Shown here: piece by piece, positions 1 through 12,639 of the stretch
How positions within the stretch are numbered: the first letter of the stretch is position 1
How the letters are laid out: each line of letters begins with the position of its first letter
Source: Magnolia sinica
Taxonomy: Eukaryota > Streptophyta > Magnoliopsida > Magnoliales > Magnoliaceae
Direction: 5' to 3'
Length of the DNA: 64,000 nucleotides
NCBI RefSeq assembly: GCF_029962835.1
Contig: NC_080584.1
Span: 83,480,862 to 83,544,861, forward strand
The notes under the pieces: model-generated
What the model was told of the DNA's origin: nothing
Databases searched by the model: none
What the model saw: the letters and a program-made list of their open reading frames with translations, nothing else
Program-made: the position numbers and the translations under genes

Positions 1-509
1 ATTTGAAATGTCGGTAGGCGGAGCAGCCTAACGCATACCCATACCCGTGCCACAAACCAGAGTGACCTGCGATCAGGGTACGTTGGTCCATCCACACTGG
101 ACACATCAGATCAACAGTCTGGATGACCTACATACTTGACCTGAAGATCATACAATTCCTCCTTTTCTGTTATTGTACACCAGTGAGTGTTTAAGATTTC
201 TGCACCCAAACAAAATCACTTGAAACCAGAATGCATTTAGAGATGAGCACTTCCAAAAGAAAGCTATAAAACCAATTCAAGCCAAATAAAAGAAGCTGTA
301 CCCAATCTACTTTACAAAAGATTACAAATCTCTACCCGTTTCTCTACTTGCACACCCTAGCATGGCAAAAGCAGTGATATCACAGAAACCACAAAGATAC
401 AGAACATGTGTAGCCTAATTAATAAAATCTCTATCGGCTCCCATCGAGGGGTATTTTGGTATTTTCATCTGGCAGCAGTAAGGTCGACATCTGAAGTTCC
501 AGAACTAGA

Positions 510-637
510 TCAAAAGGCTGCCCTCATGGCACCGCGGGCAGCCTCACGCTTCATCTCAGCAGCCTTGCCGCTCCCTCGGAAGTACATGTAAACTTGCTGC
601 ATATGGGAGGTGGAAAATGGAAGTGAGAAGGTGAAAT

Positions 638-684
<47 letters not shown>

Positions 685-3600
685 CTTTCAGTAGGGAGTA
701 TGCTAGGATAGAACCTGAATAACCCAGATGCTGAGCAACGATTCAAGGCAGAAGAATCCAAAGCCAATGAAGTAAAAGATCTGTAAGCAAAGAGATCGTC
801 AGTCACTCGGCTACAGTAGGGGGTTAGAAGCCATCTGAATCCCTCTCTACCTGCCACCTACCAATGTAGCGTGTGCATTTGATCCTTGCCAGTCATCAAA
901 AGGGCCCACTTGGGTGACGCATCAGCTGAAAATCAGGCTGGTCTGGTTTCAGGTGGGCCAACAATGTGCATTGAATTTCACTGTTCATTTTCATAAATAA
1001 TGCGCCGCCTAATGACCTGACAGTAGGGCTGCAACTTGGGCTCAAGTCAACCTGAGCACGTTTCACCTGACCCAAGTTCAGAGTGGGACTCGTTGAGTTG
1101 GCAAGGTCCTCGGATCAGGTTTGGGTTGGAAAACACCAACCCGACTCAAAATCAGGTCAGGTTGGGAACAATCACATGCATTTGGCTCGGGTTGGGATGA
1201 GCATAAAGGATTTTATTTTATTTTATTTTTTTTCCTTTTTCGGGCGTGGTTTGGGCACCTCAAGTTGGAATTCCAGTTGGATTGGGTCCTCTTGAGATCA
1301 GGTTGGGCTCTTGCACCCCTACCTGAAAGGCCTGATTTTTTGCCAAGGCAAATGAACTATGGGAACCACCAGATGAATGGCTCGGATTCCGCACAACATG
1401 CCCCATAGATAAATGTGAGAGTAGGATTTGAGGCCACACAAGTGAATAACCGATGGATGTCTCTGATAAGGGTCAAGTGCCCAAGCCTTGGCAACAAGCT
1501 GAAGGCACAAACTCGACCCATAGAAAAAAAGGATCTTGGCTGTAAACAAACAATTTTGTAAAGCATCAACTTACCCCAACCAAAACGTGGTCACCGACGA
1601 GATCTACTGCTGGCAAGATACCTCTGTTCCAAGGAAATATAGATAATGGGAATCATTAATGGCACTTGGGAAAGGTAACATAGAGCTTCATGATTGTCAA
1701 AGTTCGCTGACATGGACTGAGTTTTGATGTAAAATGTACAATATAGTTTTATATTTTTATCCATGCATAAAATGGTTTTAGTAAACCAATAAATATATGA
1801 TTTTCAGTCCGACTAGATACAGTCATCTTCATATTTATGATGAGATTGGTGAAAACCAAATCAAGATATGCGCAGTGTCATCAAAATATACAAGGGAACT
1901 TACGTCAAAGACTTCCCTTTGAAAATAATAGGAGGAGCCACCGCAGCAAAGATGCAGAAACCAATATGGAGCTGTTGGGAAGATAATGAAGCAGATGTGA
2001 GGCATCTACCGTCAATGTCGGGCAAAACACATGAATATGATAGTACAAATGTAAAAATTGACTACTTGTGATATATGAACCTTACCAGGTAAAACAAGAA
2101 AAACCATCCAAACTTCAAAGCACTTTCCTTCCTGCAATTTTTATTTTTATTTTTTGAAATATGATTAAGCACCATGATTCTTGATGAGAAGAAGCAGCAC
2201 CCTGGGATGTTATAAATGAAATGTCGGGGTGTGCTCCAGTGGGACTGGTACCACAGCAAGGTTACAGAGTTACCAGCTAAATGTGGGGTCCACGTGATGT
2301 ATTCACACTATCCAATCCATCCATCACATGTGTCACCTCAAACAACTCCTAAAGCTCACTCAGCTTGATCCAAAAACAGAGTGGGCCACAGCAAAGGAAA
2401 CAAGTTGGGAGGGAATGCTTAACCTTGAATTTCACAGGGGCATACCTAAGTTGAAGAACAGATTGATTTTTGGCCGGACCCTTCATCTGGCATGGATGAA
2501 GGGTCATAACATGGTAGGCCCCCTACTCTAACCAATGGTGAGCATTTCCTCTCAAAATGTTCCATCTGCTATGGCCCAACTGACTTTTGGACCTGGCTGA
2601 TTTTGGGGGCTGGGTGTTTTATGAGGTGATTCATCTGATGGAATGTTTGGATTCTGTGAACACATCACTGGGCCCCAAATCTAGCCAGTAACACTATATG
2701 TTTACAGTGGAAAGGTACCACTGGAGTGTGTATGTAAGGATGAACTTGTGGGTGCATAGAGTACATAAATAGTATCATAGAAAAATTAATAACAGAGATA
2801 ATACCTCATGGCACGGTAAAGAGGGCGATACCACAACACATAGGCTCCTGGAACCCCTGCTATGAAGTAGATAATAGCCAGGAACCAGATTTTTACACCT
2901 ACAAGATAAATCATGCAGAACCAAGATCAGTCAATAGAATTGATGTGAATCGTAGATCAGGTTTGGGATTGAATGAAAAAACAACCAAATATGTATCATC
3001 ATATGAAAGAAATAAAGAAAGGCAAAAAAAAAAAAAAAACAAATATCAGATGCAATCGAGTTTGACAAGCTGACCTTCCCCTTTAATCCAGGCTGCAGTA
3101 ACTGATATGATATTCCACAGAAGGCTGGCAAACAATCCTACAGATAGCCAAAGTTACATACTGAAAGTTACTTTCATAAAAAACAAAGCTTGATAACAAA
3201 AGATGCACACAAGTCCTTACATTGTTTGCATTTAACTCATGCAACTCTTGACCGATCTTTCTTTGAACTTCTTTTTTTTTTTTTTTGGTGAAGAGGAGAT
3301 GGCATTTTAGAACTCAATTACATGATAAGATGTAGCTTCTATGAAGACTTCAATTCAATACCGGTTACATGCTCTCTAGTAGCGTTTAGGTGACATGGTT
3401 ATCCTATATGCACCCAATTTTACATGTGGAGGCTAAGAGGCTTGGGATTTCCAAATGATAAGCTACATATGCATCAGATAGCTTTGTATAATTTTCCTCA
3501 CTCCCCTAAAACTTGATATTCTAATTTAAATATAAGCAGGCCCCATGTTAATATTTAGCAAGAAAAAAGTATAAACTTGCTTCAACCATTTGAGGAAGAA

Positions 3601-6600
3601 ACTCACTAAGAATGGTATTCGTGAAAGAGGATAGCAATACATACCTAATAATGTTGCAAATGCAAGATACTGCATCCTTTGTACATGGATTGGTATTTCG
3701 TTTGCAATATCATGATGAATAATGGGGAAAAATGAAGGCCAATTTTTCTCCTCTATAACAATTCCAGCTGCAACAAAAAAGGAAAAAAAAAAAATGTAAA
3801 AAATGAAAATATCAACCTAGTACACTAATTTAAACTACTGTGAGCAAAAAAGGAGAATGGTACCCCGTGCTGCTGCTTCTTCTCTCCGTTTTAGATCCTG
3901 CACATGAACATGACAAATGATCAAATTAACATGATTGTGCACATGTAAGTTAAAGAGAGTACATAGGTTGCAAAAACACAGATTAGAGCTTCTCAACCCA
4001 AAGATAGAAATATTTTTCTACATGGGCCTTTTATTTTCTGAAACTAACAATTATTTAATTTAATCTCATCTTCTTAAAAATACGAACATAGCATCCTCAT
4101 GTGTTGAATGATACCCATATTCACACCAGTACCCATGTTTTTGGCAACAGCCAAAGAACACCAACACTTCCATGTATGTTTCCTTCCCTGTATTTGGATC
4201 AGGGTAGGATAGATTTTCTTCTTCTTCTTCTTTCTAATTCCATCCCATCCACCATTCTCAAACCCCCAGATAAGGTAATGGTGCATGGCAGATTAAGATC
4301 ACTTAGTTTGCCGTCAACACTACATACTATACTTCCATCTATATCAATCTTGCGATCAATCATCCACTCAAAAAGAAGGAAGAGGCACAAAAAAGTTCAC
4401 ACTTAAACAACTATGGGGTCCACAAACGGGTCCGAGTCACTGACAAAATTCATGACGGTAACAACTAAACCTAGAACTACCTACCTTTTCCATGAACCCA
4501 ACCCCCTTCATGCAGCAAAGAAATCTTTCAACAACATACTGATCATAGTATATACCGAACAAAAGAAAAGACTTCATGGTTAGATCCGTTTCAGTAAGCT
4601 TGGCTTGCAAGATCCAACATCATGCAATGATTTTTCAAAAAGAGAATGAAATTTTGATTAAGGCCAAATGATTAGTCTATGGGAGAGATATCTAACTTTG
4701 TCAAAAGCAAAGCACAACTCTCATGGTTGAAACAAAAATTTTTTGCCCACTTGATTATATTGGAAGAATTGCCTTCCACTATCACCATCCCACTATATCA
4801 CAATGGTGTGATACATTATACACCACAAGCATGGCTATAGACCATAAACATAAGCAAAAGCATGCACCCATTAAGCTAACATAGAGCTTGCAAGGGTTCC
4901 CATTTTTCTGTACAAATGGTTTCTTGTCCCTTTGAAAGAGGCAGCTCCAAATATCTGAAGCAAATGAATGATACAAACATTGAGAAGCAGACTGCAATGC
5001 AAGGCAAATAGGCGATATCAAAACCAATCAAGATTTCAATATCTATGTATCCCCTTTTTCCACCATTGTTTTCTGGTAATAATTCACGTTTAAGACAAAT
5101 AAATCAATTGTGGCATGCAGCTACGGCATTCATTAACAACTGCATCAGAAGGTACCTGTTCCCTCTTCCTCAATTCTGCTTCCTTGGCTTGGAGTTCCTT
5201 CTCCTTCTTTTTTAGATCCTAAATACAAGCAAAAGAATATGTAAGAAACTGTCAAACTCTATCCCCAGTTCCCCACACAAAACATATTTCTTAAAAATGA
5301 ACTGAGCTTCTCAGTTCCCAAATTAGCCATTTACTGTTGATGTGTCGAGAGGAATATCAATCGTAGCACCACGATCATAGTAGAAATCTGCAGGTTCAGG
5401 AGGAAGAGGAGAAAGCCTTGAATTTGAAGCAGGAGGGACACTGCCAGGATTCTGGAAAAGTTTTGACACAATTAATGACGAGAATATGAGCAAGTGCTTT
5501 ACATAAGTAGGTACAATGGAGTAGGTAAACCTAATGCACAAGGCCAAGCACAACAAGTAAATCTGTTATGATGGCGTAAGCAACCAACCTAATGCAACAA
5601 ACCCAAGCATACTTACAAAATGTGATATACTATCATAGAAGTAAATTAACCAAGAAAGATAATCTATGCTTGACTTACGACGGGATAGAAACAAAGAAAA
5701 AACCATGCGTTGTAAAGAAGGGGGGAAAACGTAAAAGGCGAACGAGTATATAAATGTGCTGCCTTGATTTTTACTTAAAAGTTGGGTTACTCATAACCAT
5801 TGCACAGACTACAGTAACAAATAAGTTCATCGAATCATACAAACATCAGTATCGATTAAATTCAGAGAAAGAACTGACATCAGATAACTGCATATCTTCC
5901 CAAAAAACTCACAAGACCACTGCTAACCAAACTAAGTATGTTCTCATCCGTCTTGCACGCTAAAGTTGCATACACGAAGCAGTTAGCAAGTCATTGGAGG
6001 GGAGGACAAGTTGAAAGGATACTATGAAATAGAACGAGAAAAACAGAATTTGATTAGTGCCACTAATGAGAATTTGGAATGATTAGAAAATTACAAAAAT
6101 GAAACCATTCATTTTGAACAACAAAGAGCAATTAATCAGGTCCAACAGCGAGTTTTCCACTAAAACGTAGGACTCTTATGGTGGGGGCAAGGACTGTGAT
6201 AGGCTTCATCCTAAATTATTTAAATGACCATTCAATTGCTTAAAAACCCTTTTCATTTCTTTTCAAATTACATGGTTTAATCTCTCTTTTGAATGACCAA
6301 TTCAATGCCACTTCTTTCCCTGGAAATTCTGGTGTAGAAGAGATACACTCACCAATATCTAAAATAAACAGAAAAGAAGTTTTTTTTTTTTTTTTTTTAA
6401 AGAATAAAGAAAAGAAAGAACAAATTGCATACATGATACGACGATTCATTATAGTTTATTAAGCCCACTAGCACATCCATAGGCAGCACCCTTCATCAGG
6501 TGGGCCACAACATGTAGAGGACCGAACACCCATGAAAATCAGGACGATCAGATCTTAATTTGGGCCAACTCACGCACGTCGAACATAAGCTGCAGCAAGG

Positions 6601-7308
6601 TTCTTTTCTGCTACTTTTCATACACATGGGACCCGCCAGATGAGTTGAATAGCCTGATTTAAGAGCTACATGAAGGAGCCCACATGATGAATGGCTCAGA
6701 TGCACCGCACATGTACTAGGCTGGCAGAACGCCACCTTAGGATTCTAAGCCCTAACTAATCCTATTCATCAAATCAAATCAAATCAAATCAAAAAAAAAA
6801 AAGAATGAAAAATAATAGATTGGAAGTTCTGAAAAGAGCCAGATACATATAAAAAATAAAATTCCAACTCCAGATCCTCAAATCTCTGATATCCACATTT
6901 CCATTCAATAAAAGCAATCATCAAGCAGGCTTCTTAGAACCCCAACTCAAGACCTGATTTTATTTTTTATTTTTCTAAAAAAAGCAAAATTCCAACTCCT
7001 TCGAATCCTCCCATCGCTAATTCCCCATTTCCGAACCATCAAAACACCATAATTGAACAAAACTCCACCGAAAATCAAATCAAAAACATGATTCCACACT
7101 TCAATCAGTAAATAACCTACTCCAGCTAATTTCCTCCAATCTCGAACTAGAAATCGAAAATAAAATTTTTTAAAAAAATAAAGAAGAAGAGGAAATTCTT
7201 CAAAAAAATGCAAAAAAGATTAGATGAAGAAGTTCAAATCGAGAAACGTACCGCAAACGGATTCACGTTCTCTTCATCGAACGGATTGACGTCGTAACGC
7301 CCCGCCAT
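510..7308 (-). CDS. SCAMP: Secretory carrier-associated membrane protein (SCAMP), complete, 12 exons
   Basis: Coding exons, in transcript order: 7252-7308, 5335-5451, 5156-5218, 3864-3897, 3645-3767, 3075-3137, 2805-2898, 2086-2131, 1904-1971, 1575-1623, 715-780, 510-596. Introns are GT-AG and phases chain without a break to 288 aa, the usual plant SCAMP size. The protein starts [19 protein letters not shown], with NPF endocytosis motifs. A charged coiled coil follows ([20 protein letters not shown], about 59-90), then the conserved loop [20 protein letters not shown] and four membrane spans near 125-148, 153-176, 190-213 and 239-259. The conserved [14 protein letters not shown] lies after span 2, and the tail is basic ([13 protein letters not shown]). 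SCAMPs cycle between trans-Golgi, endosomes and plasma membrane and recruit EH-domain partners through NPF. Family assignment is secure; which paralogue is not. Confidence 0.96.
641..683. repeat. (AT)n microsatellite in SCAMP intron 11
   Basis: About 21 uninterrupted AT units lie inside the 118-bp intron between exons 715-780 and 510-596, so over a third of that intron is microsatellite. Length variation here would not touch coding sequence but sits close to both splice sites. Confidence 0.95.
1026..1322. mobile_element. TAGGG-TGCAAC nonautonomous element, copy 1
   Basis: The left end reads TAGGGCTGCAACTTGGGCTC and the right end CTCTTGCACCCCTA, so the ends are inverted copies. The interior is rich in GGGTTGGGTT and CAACCCGACC repeats. 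The same sequence recurs at about 26600-26992. Termini of the form TAGGG suggest a hAT-like nonautonomous element. It lies in SCAMP intron 10, between exons 1575-1623 and 715-780. Confidence 0.55.
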
Positions 7309-7346
7309 CAGACCTTTTCTCTCGAAACCTAAGAGAAAGAGAGGAG

Positions 7347-7385
<39 letters not shown>

Positions 7386-7600
7386 CTCAAAATCAGAAGA
7401 GAGGAAGAAGAGGAAGCGCACGATAAGCTTCGAAAACGGGATCTCTATAACTTGCACAGAGCGATCTGGGGGCGCACGTTAAGCAGCAGCAGCGGAGAGA
7501 GAGAGAGAGAGAGAGAGAGAGAACTTCGATGAGAAGGGATTGAATAAAAGAGAAAACGATTCAAAAAATTAAATATAAAAAAAAAATTCTAGGTTGAAGA
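7309..7600 (-). promoter_or_regulatory. SCAMP 5' leader and core promoter region, GA-rich
   Basis: Directly upstream of the SCAMP start codon are two (GA)n runs on the plus strand (about 7349-7383 and 7495-7522), read as (TC)n in the transcript direction. Pyrimidine-rich leaders of this kind are common in plant housekeeping genes. No convincing TATA box was located, and the transcription start is not fixed by sequence alone. Confidence 0.45.
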
Positions 7601-7619
7601 GGAAGACTTCTCTATTGTT

Positions 7620-8261
7620 TTTCACAAAAACTTTTTGGTACTCTGGAAGAGCGTGTTTTTCTATACGCATGCATCTATAAAATCTATACTTTAAGATATG
7701 AAGATCCAGATAATCCATCCAAATAGTGTAAATAAATGTAGATGTGTCATATTTAAAAATTAATTTATGAAATTATGATTAGGAATGATGATTATTTGAC
7801 CTATAATGGACGGATGATATTGAATATTTTAGTAGTGTCTGTTAATCCCAGTTGAAGATTGTTTAGTCCATCTGATTGTAAGGATACAATCCATCTACAG
7901 TAGTTCCCACTTTTTGGTCGGTTTGATTTTATTTATATGCCTTCCACGTGTGCAATCTAAGCGTGCATGGTCATGGATCATCAAGCTCCGCCGGAGTATC
8001 AAGTAAGCCGTCTTTGTTTTTGCTTTGGACGACTTAACTGTATCTGTATGTGGCGGTGAAGGGGGAATTTCCATGTGACTCTCTTCATTTCTGATGGGCT
8101 CCACGTGGCGCATGTAAATGGCAACGGCTTTCGAGATAGTGGCCACCTGATGAACGGCTTAGATCTTGAACATGTATACCACATTGGCAGATGTGAACTG
8201 TGCAGAAACTCGTGCGAGTTTTTTTCGTCGGGGCCGTTCATTTCAAGGGGTAGTTATTTGG
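7620..8261. other. Spacer upstream of SCAMP without a recognised gene
   Basis: AT-rich sequence followed by about 200 bases of GC-richer DNA containing ACGTGG/CCACGTG boxes near 8100 and 7945. Short open frames on both strands overlap each other, lack splice context and match no family I recognise. Confidence 0.4.
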
Positions 8262-8640
8262 TACTCTGGCTGCGTATGACGCTTGGTACGCATGCGCTCA
8301 GAAATTGTACACGTGGAATGAATTAGCTCAAATTAAACCGATTTTTTTTTTCTCTCCGTAGAGAAGTCAAAATATGAAAACTAGATCCGTTAAATGATCC
8401 TAACCTCTGATTGGTGGACACTTGTTGGTCTAAATAGGACCTTTGAAGAATTTTTAATTTCAACCGTCTAATCATTGTCCACAGATTCAATATTAGATAA
8501 TAAAATAAATAAATATATTTTTTGGGTCGGAATACATCTAAACTAGGAAGCATAATTGGACAATTTAATTTGAATTATTTATTATCCAAGTACGTAATTT
8601 ATAAGTGCAAGCGTATCATCTTCGCATGCTGCCGGAGTAT
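8262..8640. repeat. Dispersed repeat, copy upstream of SCAMP
   Basis: This stretch begins near GGTACTCTGGCTGCGTATGA and matches 52190-52580 closely over most of its length (shared CAGAAATTGTA, ACTCAAATTAAAC, and the final GGAGTAT). No open frame is convincing. The family is unidentified. A short related end, CCGCCGGAGTATCAAGTAAG, also appears near 7990. Confidence 0.6.
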
Positions 8641-8958
8641 CAAACTTTTCTTTTTAAATTTTAAATAGTTGAAATTTCTTTCATCGAGTGTGGACAGAAA
8701 ACTAGGCATGCATCCCATATGTATGTCCATGTGGTAATCTCAAGGGCTATCCAAACCCATTAGAAAGATGGATCTCACATGTAAATAGAGAAATGTCCAT
8801 CAAAACCTCTCTCCATACACGTTTACTATGATCAGGACCGTCCATCCTTTATACAGCATGATAAATGGGACATTAGATAATCTACAAGTCCGATTGATGA
8901 AAATCAGAAACAATTCATTTTCAATAAATCCAAGGTCCATTTCATGACGGGACCCATC

Positions 8959-9512
8959 GGATGGAGACTCCAGAATCTACGAAATCGGATTGCATACTGA
9001 GTTACTTACTACGCTCTTATCGTACTGAGTTGGGCCCACTGTGAAATCATGCGGTTTATCCACCCCTGTCCATCCGTTTTTCCAGATCATTTTAGGGGTT
9101 GAGCCCAAATTTAATATGCATCAAAATCTCAAGTAGACCAATGGAAACAGTGGAAGTATTGATTTCCACCGTTGAAACCTTTCTAAGGACCTAGTGATGT
9201 TTATTTATCATCCAAACTTTTTATAAGATCACACAGACATAGATGAAGGGAAAAAAAAAATATCATCTTGATCCAAAACTTCTGTGGCCCCCAAGAACTT
9301 TTCAATAGTAGACTTCAATTCACACTGTTTCAGGTAGTGTGGTCCAATTAAGATTTTATATTATTAATTTTTCTTTTAGACATAAAATTATACGATAAAA
9401 TGGATGAACGGAGCTGATACAATGCATGAATGACAGTGGACCCCACACAGTTTACTCAGTACGCTTAGCGTTGAGTTACTCGGTACGCAATCCGCTTCCA
9501 GAATCCAGATGG
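8959..9512. mobile_element. Foldback (long-TIR) element, CCACTGTGAAATCATG subtype
   Basis: The outer about 100 bases are inverted copies: the left arm has CAGAATCTACGAAATCGGAT and ACTGAGTTGGGCCCACTG, and the right arm has the reverse complement with AGTGGACCCCACACAGTTTA and GCAATCCGCTTCCAGAATCC. The centre shows the family hallmark CTCAAGTAGACCAATGGAAA, then a Watson-Crick-compatible second half ending GTAGTGTGGTCC. It has no coding capacity. Confidence 0.65.
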
Positions 9513-10001
9513 AAGACGCGACATAGAGCACTCCGTCAATCACGCGGCGTAGAAAGGGAAAGTTCTTCTTATTTTGAGTTTTCTCCCTCTACGACGAAGG
9601 GGCGATTTTGAAAGTCAAGGATCAAATTATCGAAAATAGAGGGCGGATATGGTAGTCCTATGGACTATCTAAGTGAATATTTTACTGCCTTATTAAGTGC
9701 CCGCGGATTGCCATCTTTGACAACTCCACGATCTACCGAACAAGGTATTCTAGAAACGAAGGAACGCGGCTCGCGTGACTGACCACGAAGGGTCGAAGGA
9801 GGCGCGTAAACGACAAAAAATTAGCACCGTGGACGAAGGGTCTAGATTGGTAAGTAGGTTTCGTTAGGGTCTAAAAAAGAAAAGTGGATAGAAGGTCGCA
9901 TCTATAGTAAAAAATTATTCCGTAAGTGGACTGGGCTAAGTAGCGGAGCCTTTAAAGAAAGGCCCGAATTGAGGCCTAATAAGCCAAAATGACTCGGCTA
10001 C
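9513..10001. other. Unassigned spacer between two mobile elements
   Basis: Purine-rich sequence with many CGAAGGGTCGAAGG-like words and no convincing open frame. It could be a decayed retroelement end, but no diagnostic termini were seen. Confidence 0.3.
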
Positions 10002-10828
10002 TAGGGGTGTAAACGAACCGAGCTAGCTCGGTCAACTCGCTCAACTCAGCTCGAAAAAGCTCAAATCAACTTGGTTCGAAGCTAAATTCAATCCAAGTCG
10101 AGCTGGTTTTTAGAGCTCGAAATGGGTTCAGTTCGATATATAACTTGAACCCGGCTCAACTCGAATCAACTTAGATCAACTCAGTTAGGTAATATAAATA
10201 AAAGAATAGAAGAAGAAGAAGAAATGGGTATTTTCTGATGTTTCAGCCGAAATTTTCATAAATGAATCTGTGTAATCGAAGTAAATGCAAAACAAGAAAC
10301 AAAGCAATGGGTATCCTCTGATGTTGTTCACCAAGTGTTTGATGAAACGACTCAAGGGTCCTTACTCTTGCTCCGATGGTAGAATCTTAGGAGTTTCAAC
10401 ACTTGGTCAAGGGTTCGAGTACCCATAAGTGGTGAAATCCCACTACAGCATGACTGTGTGTGTGTTATTAAAAATAAATAAAAAAAGACTCAACGAAGTG
10501 TTTGCTGGTGGCAAGGAAGAAATGTTTCATCAAACAAATCCCTCCCTTTTTTTTTCTTGATTTTGATGTTGCTTACAAGGTATTTGATGAAATACCTGTA
10601 AAAATGCTGCTGGTGTTTTACATTCAGTGAGAATTTGAAGGTGCAGTCCATGTGTTTGTGAAAATGCTGCATAGGCGAGCTTAGCTTGAACTGGCCTGAG
10701 CTGTTGACCGAACCGAGCCGAGCTGGCCAATCAGGCTCAAGGACCGAGCCGAGCTGAGTTCGAGCTGAGGTCAGCTAGTGGCCGAGCCGAGTCCAGCTGA
10801 GGCTAGCTCGACTCGATGTACACCCCCA
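10002..10828. mobile_element. hAT-like nonautonomous element, TAGGGGTGTACAC family, copy 1
   Basis: The ends are TAGGGGTGTAAACGAACCGA and ATGTACACCCCCA, imperfect inverted copies. Subterminal CTCGG/CCGAG words run inward on both sides. The interior shares AGTGTTTGATGAAA with the copies at 16952-17544 and 20232-20843. This copy is about 230 bp longer than the 16952 copy; roughly 130 bp of that is a nested SINE (10356-10486). Termini of the TAGGG type plus the 8-bp duplication of copy 2 point to hAT. Confidence 0.72.
10356..10486 (+). mobile_element. tRNA-derived SINE nested in hAT-like copy 1
   Basis: The insert is flanked by direct repeats GACTCAA (10349-10355 and 10487-10493). It has an A-box-like TTGCTCCGATGGTAGA, a B-box-like GGGTTCGAGTACCC, and an A-rich tail (AAAAATAAATAAAAAAA). 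The uninterrupted host sequence (GACTCAACAAAGT in reverse complement) is visible in the related element at about 17300, which supports a clean insertion. Confidence 0.75.
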
Positions 10829-10935
10829 TTTGCGACTGGATCAACTCGATCGAGACTTGCCTAAGTTGGAGGTGACTCCAGGTGTGGAACCGGTTCGAGT
10901 CTGACCGAGTCAGCCCAGATTAGTTGGCATCCAAT

Positions 10936-11378
10936 GTGGGTGGGATCCTAACAGTGGGGCCCACCTCAATGTATGCATTGTATATCCACACATACATCCG
11001 TTTTGCCAGCTTATTTTAGGATATGTTTGTAAAAATGAAGAGATACAAATGTCAGGTGGACCACACTACAGGAAACAGTGGTCAACGACCGTTAAAAACT
11101 TTTTTGTGGGCCACAAAAGTTTTGGATTAAGCTGATATTTGTCGTTTCCTTTCATCCAAGTCTGTGTAACCTTATCAATAGGTTGGATGGCAAATAAACA
11201 TTACGGTGGACCTTGAGAAGCTTTAAATGGTAGTGTTCAATGACTACTGTTTCCTTATTATGGTACTAATATTTGTATCCCCTTCATATTTAGGAACATG
11301 CCCTGAAATAAGCTGGCAAAGGGAGGTGGATATATAATGCATATATCGAGGTGGGCCCCACGGTCAGGTCCCACCCAC
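10936..11378. mobile_element. GTGGGGCCCAC foldback element, complete palindrome
   Basis: Two arms of about 200 bp are reverse complements: the left has GTGGGTGGGATCC, GTGGGGCCCACCTC, CATCCGTTTTGCCAGC and ACAGGAAACAGTGG; the right has the matching GTTTCCTTATTATGG, GAAATAAGCTGGCAAAG, GAGGTGGGCCCCAC and GGTCCCACCCAC. It has no coding capacity. Whole or partial relatives lie near 11400, 13530, 17665, 22479, 38914 and 54206. Confidence 0.8.
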
Positions 11379-11399
11379 ATCAATGGTTTTGGGTCACAG

Positions 11400-11738
11400 C
11401 TGATCTGATGTTTTGCTGAGCTGATGTATGTGGGCCACAATGTACAAGAAAAGGAAGTGAATTGCATGGTGACCACAACACCACCCACATATCCCTGGTG
11501 ACCCAATACTATGGAGCCCACTATGGTGTATGTGTTTTATCCGTGGTGTTTGTCCTTTCATTTTAGGGCATGAGTCCAAAATTGAAGCATATACAAAGCT
11601 CAAGTGGACTATACAATAGGAAACTGAGATAATAATATCCACCTTTGAAACTTTTCTAAGGCCTATCATGATGTTTATTTGCCATCTAACCTCTTCATAA
11701 AGTCATAAAATGGATAAACAGGTTGGATAAAATTAATA
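11400..11738. mobile_element. Half foldback element of the GTGGGGCCCAC family
   Basis: The left arm is recognisable (GTGTATGTGTTTTATCCGTG, TTTTAGGGCATGAG, CTCAAGTGGACT, TAGGAAACTGAG, TTTATTTGCCATC). The sequence stops matching at the left end of the element starting at 11739, so the copy is truncated or interrupted there. Confidence 0.6.
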
Positions 11739-12629
11739 AGCCTAATTCTAGCCCAACTGATTAAGGAAATGACACATGTCATGGCAGGGAGATATACAGC
11801 ATGCATGAGATCTTTGAAGATATTTTATGATGTTTTTCACGGAATTATAATGGGCACAACCGAGAAGTTCAAGGCAAAGAAAATCGGTCAAGTGAAAAGA
11901 TGTGGCCAAGCAATTGAGAGAAAATCGGTTGAGTAAAAAGATGAGGCGCTGCCATATAGTCCAAGTTGCAAAAAGTTGATCGGTTGAGGAGCGAGATATG
12001 ATCAAAAACAGAACATTGGCTAACGGAAGAGGAACAATCAAAGAAGCGAAATGCACATAGAAGAAGAATGTAAATGGTGACTCTTCCGTTGCTATAACTG
12101 ATAAATTAAAAAGAGAAACGTACAAGAAATAGCTGTGTGAGAAATCTATAAATAACAGAAGAAATCAACAGAGAAAATCGTCTCATACCAATCAAACTAA
12201 ATCAAATCTATCAATTTAGTTTTTCTCAATCTATTCTAGGAGTATTAATAATCTAATAGAAGTAATCCTCAGTGGTAATTCATAGTTGTAATCCAAGTCT
12301 ACTCTCATATATTGAACTTAATCTGTATTCAATATTAGCAGTTTTTTCCTTTTGTTTTATTGCAGTATATATTGAAAAATCTTTTCTTGTGAAAGTCAAG
12401 GCGCAACCCATTCTTAGAGGAAAAACTCTACCTTCTGACAATCACATGATCATTATAAATATTATTGGAGTCAAAGTTGTTCAGTTTGAATTGAGCCATT
12501 ATATTGATTCTCGCATGATACTTATTGTGAAAGACGCCCTGAACATCTTCAAAAATCTCATGCATATTGTATATCTCTCCCTGCTATGACACATGTCTTT
12601 TCCTTAATCGGCTCAATCAGAATTAGGCT
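11739..12629. mobile_element. Long-TIR DNA element (about 60-bp ends), possibly MULE-like
   Basis: The left end AGCCTAATTCTAGCCCAACT continues through TGATTAAGGAAATGACACAT and GGCAGGGAGATATACA. The right end is its reverse complement over about 60 bases (TATCTCTCCCTGCTATGACA ... GAATTAGGCT). The 890-bp body carries only a 105-codon open frame (12272-12589) that I do not recognise. No clear target duplication was found, so the superfamily is uncertain; long TIRs favour Mutator-like. Confidence 0.62.
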
Positions 12630-12639
12630 ACAATAGGTA

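Noticed and set aside
11748-12125. 125-codon minus frame starting in the terminal repeat
   Set aside because: It begins within the inverted end of a mobile element and has no domain signature.
12272-12589. 105-codon frame inside the long-TIR element
   Set aside because: Hydrophobic, low-complexity, no transposase signature visible; not enough to call a gene.
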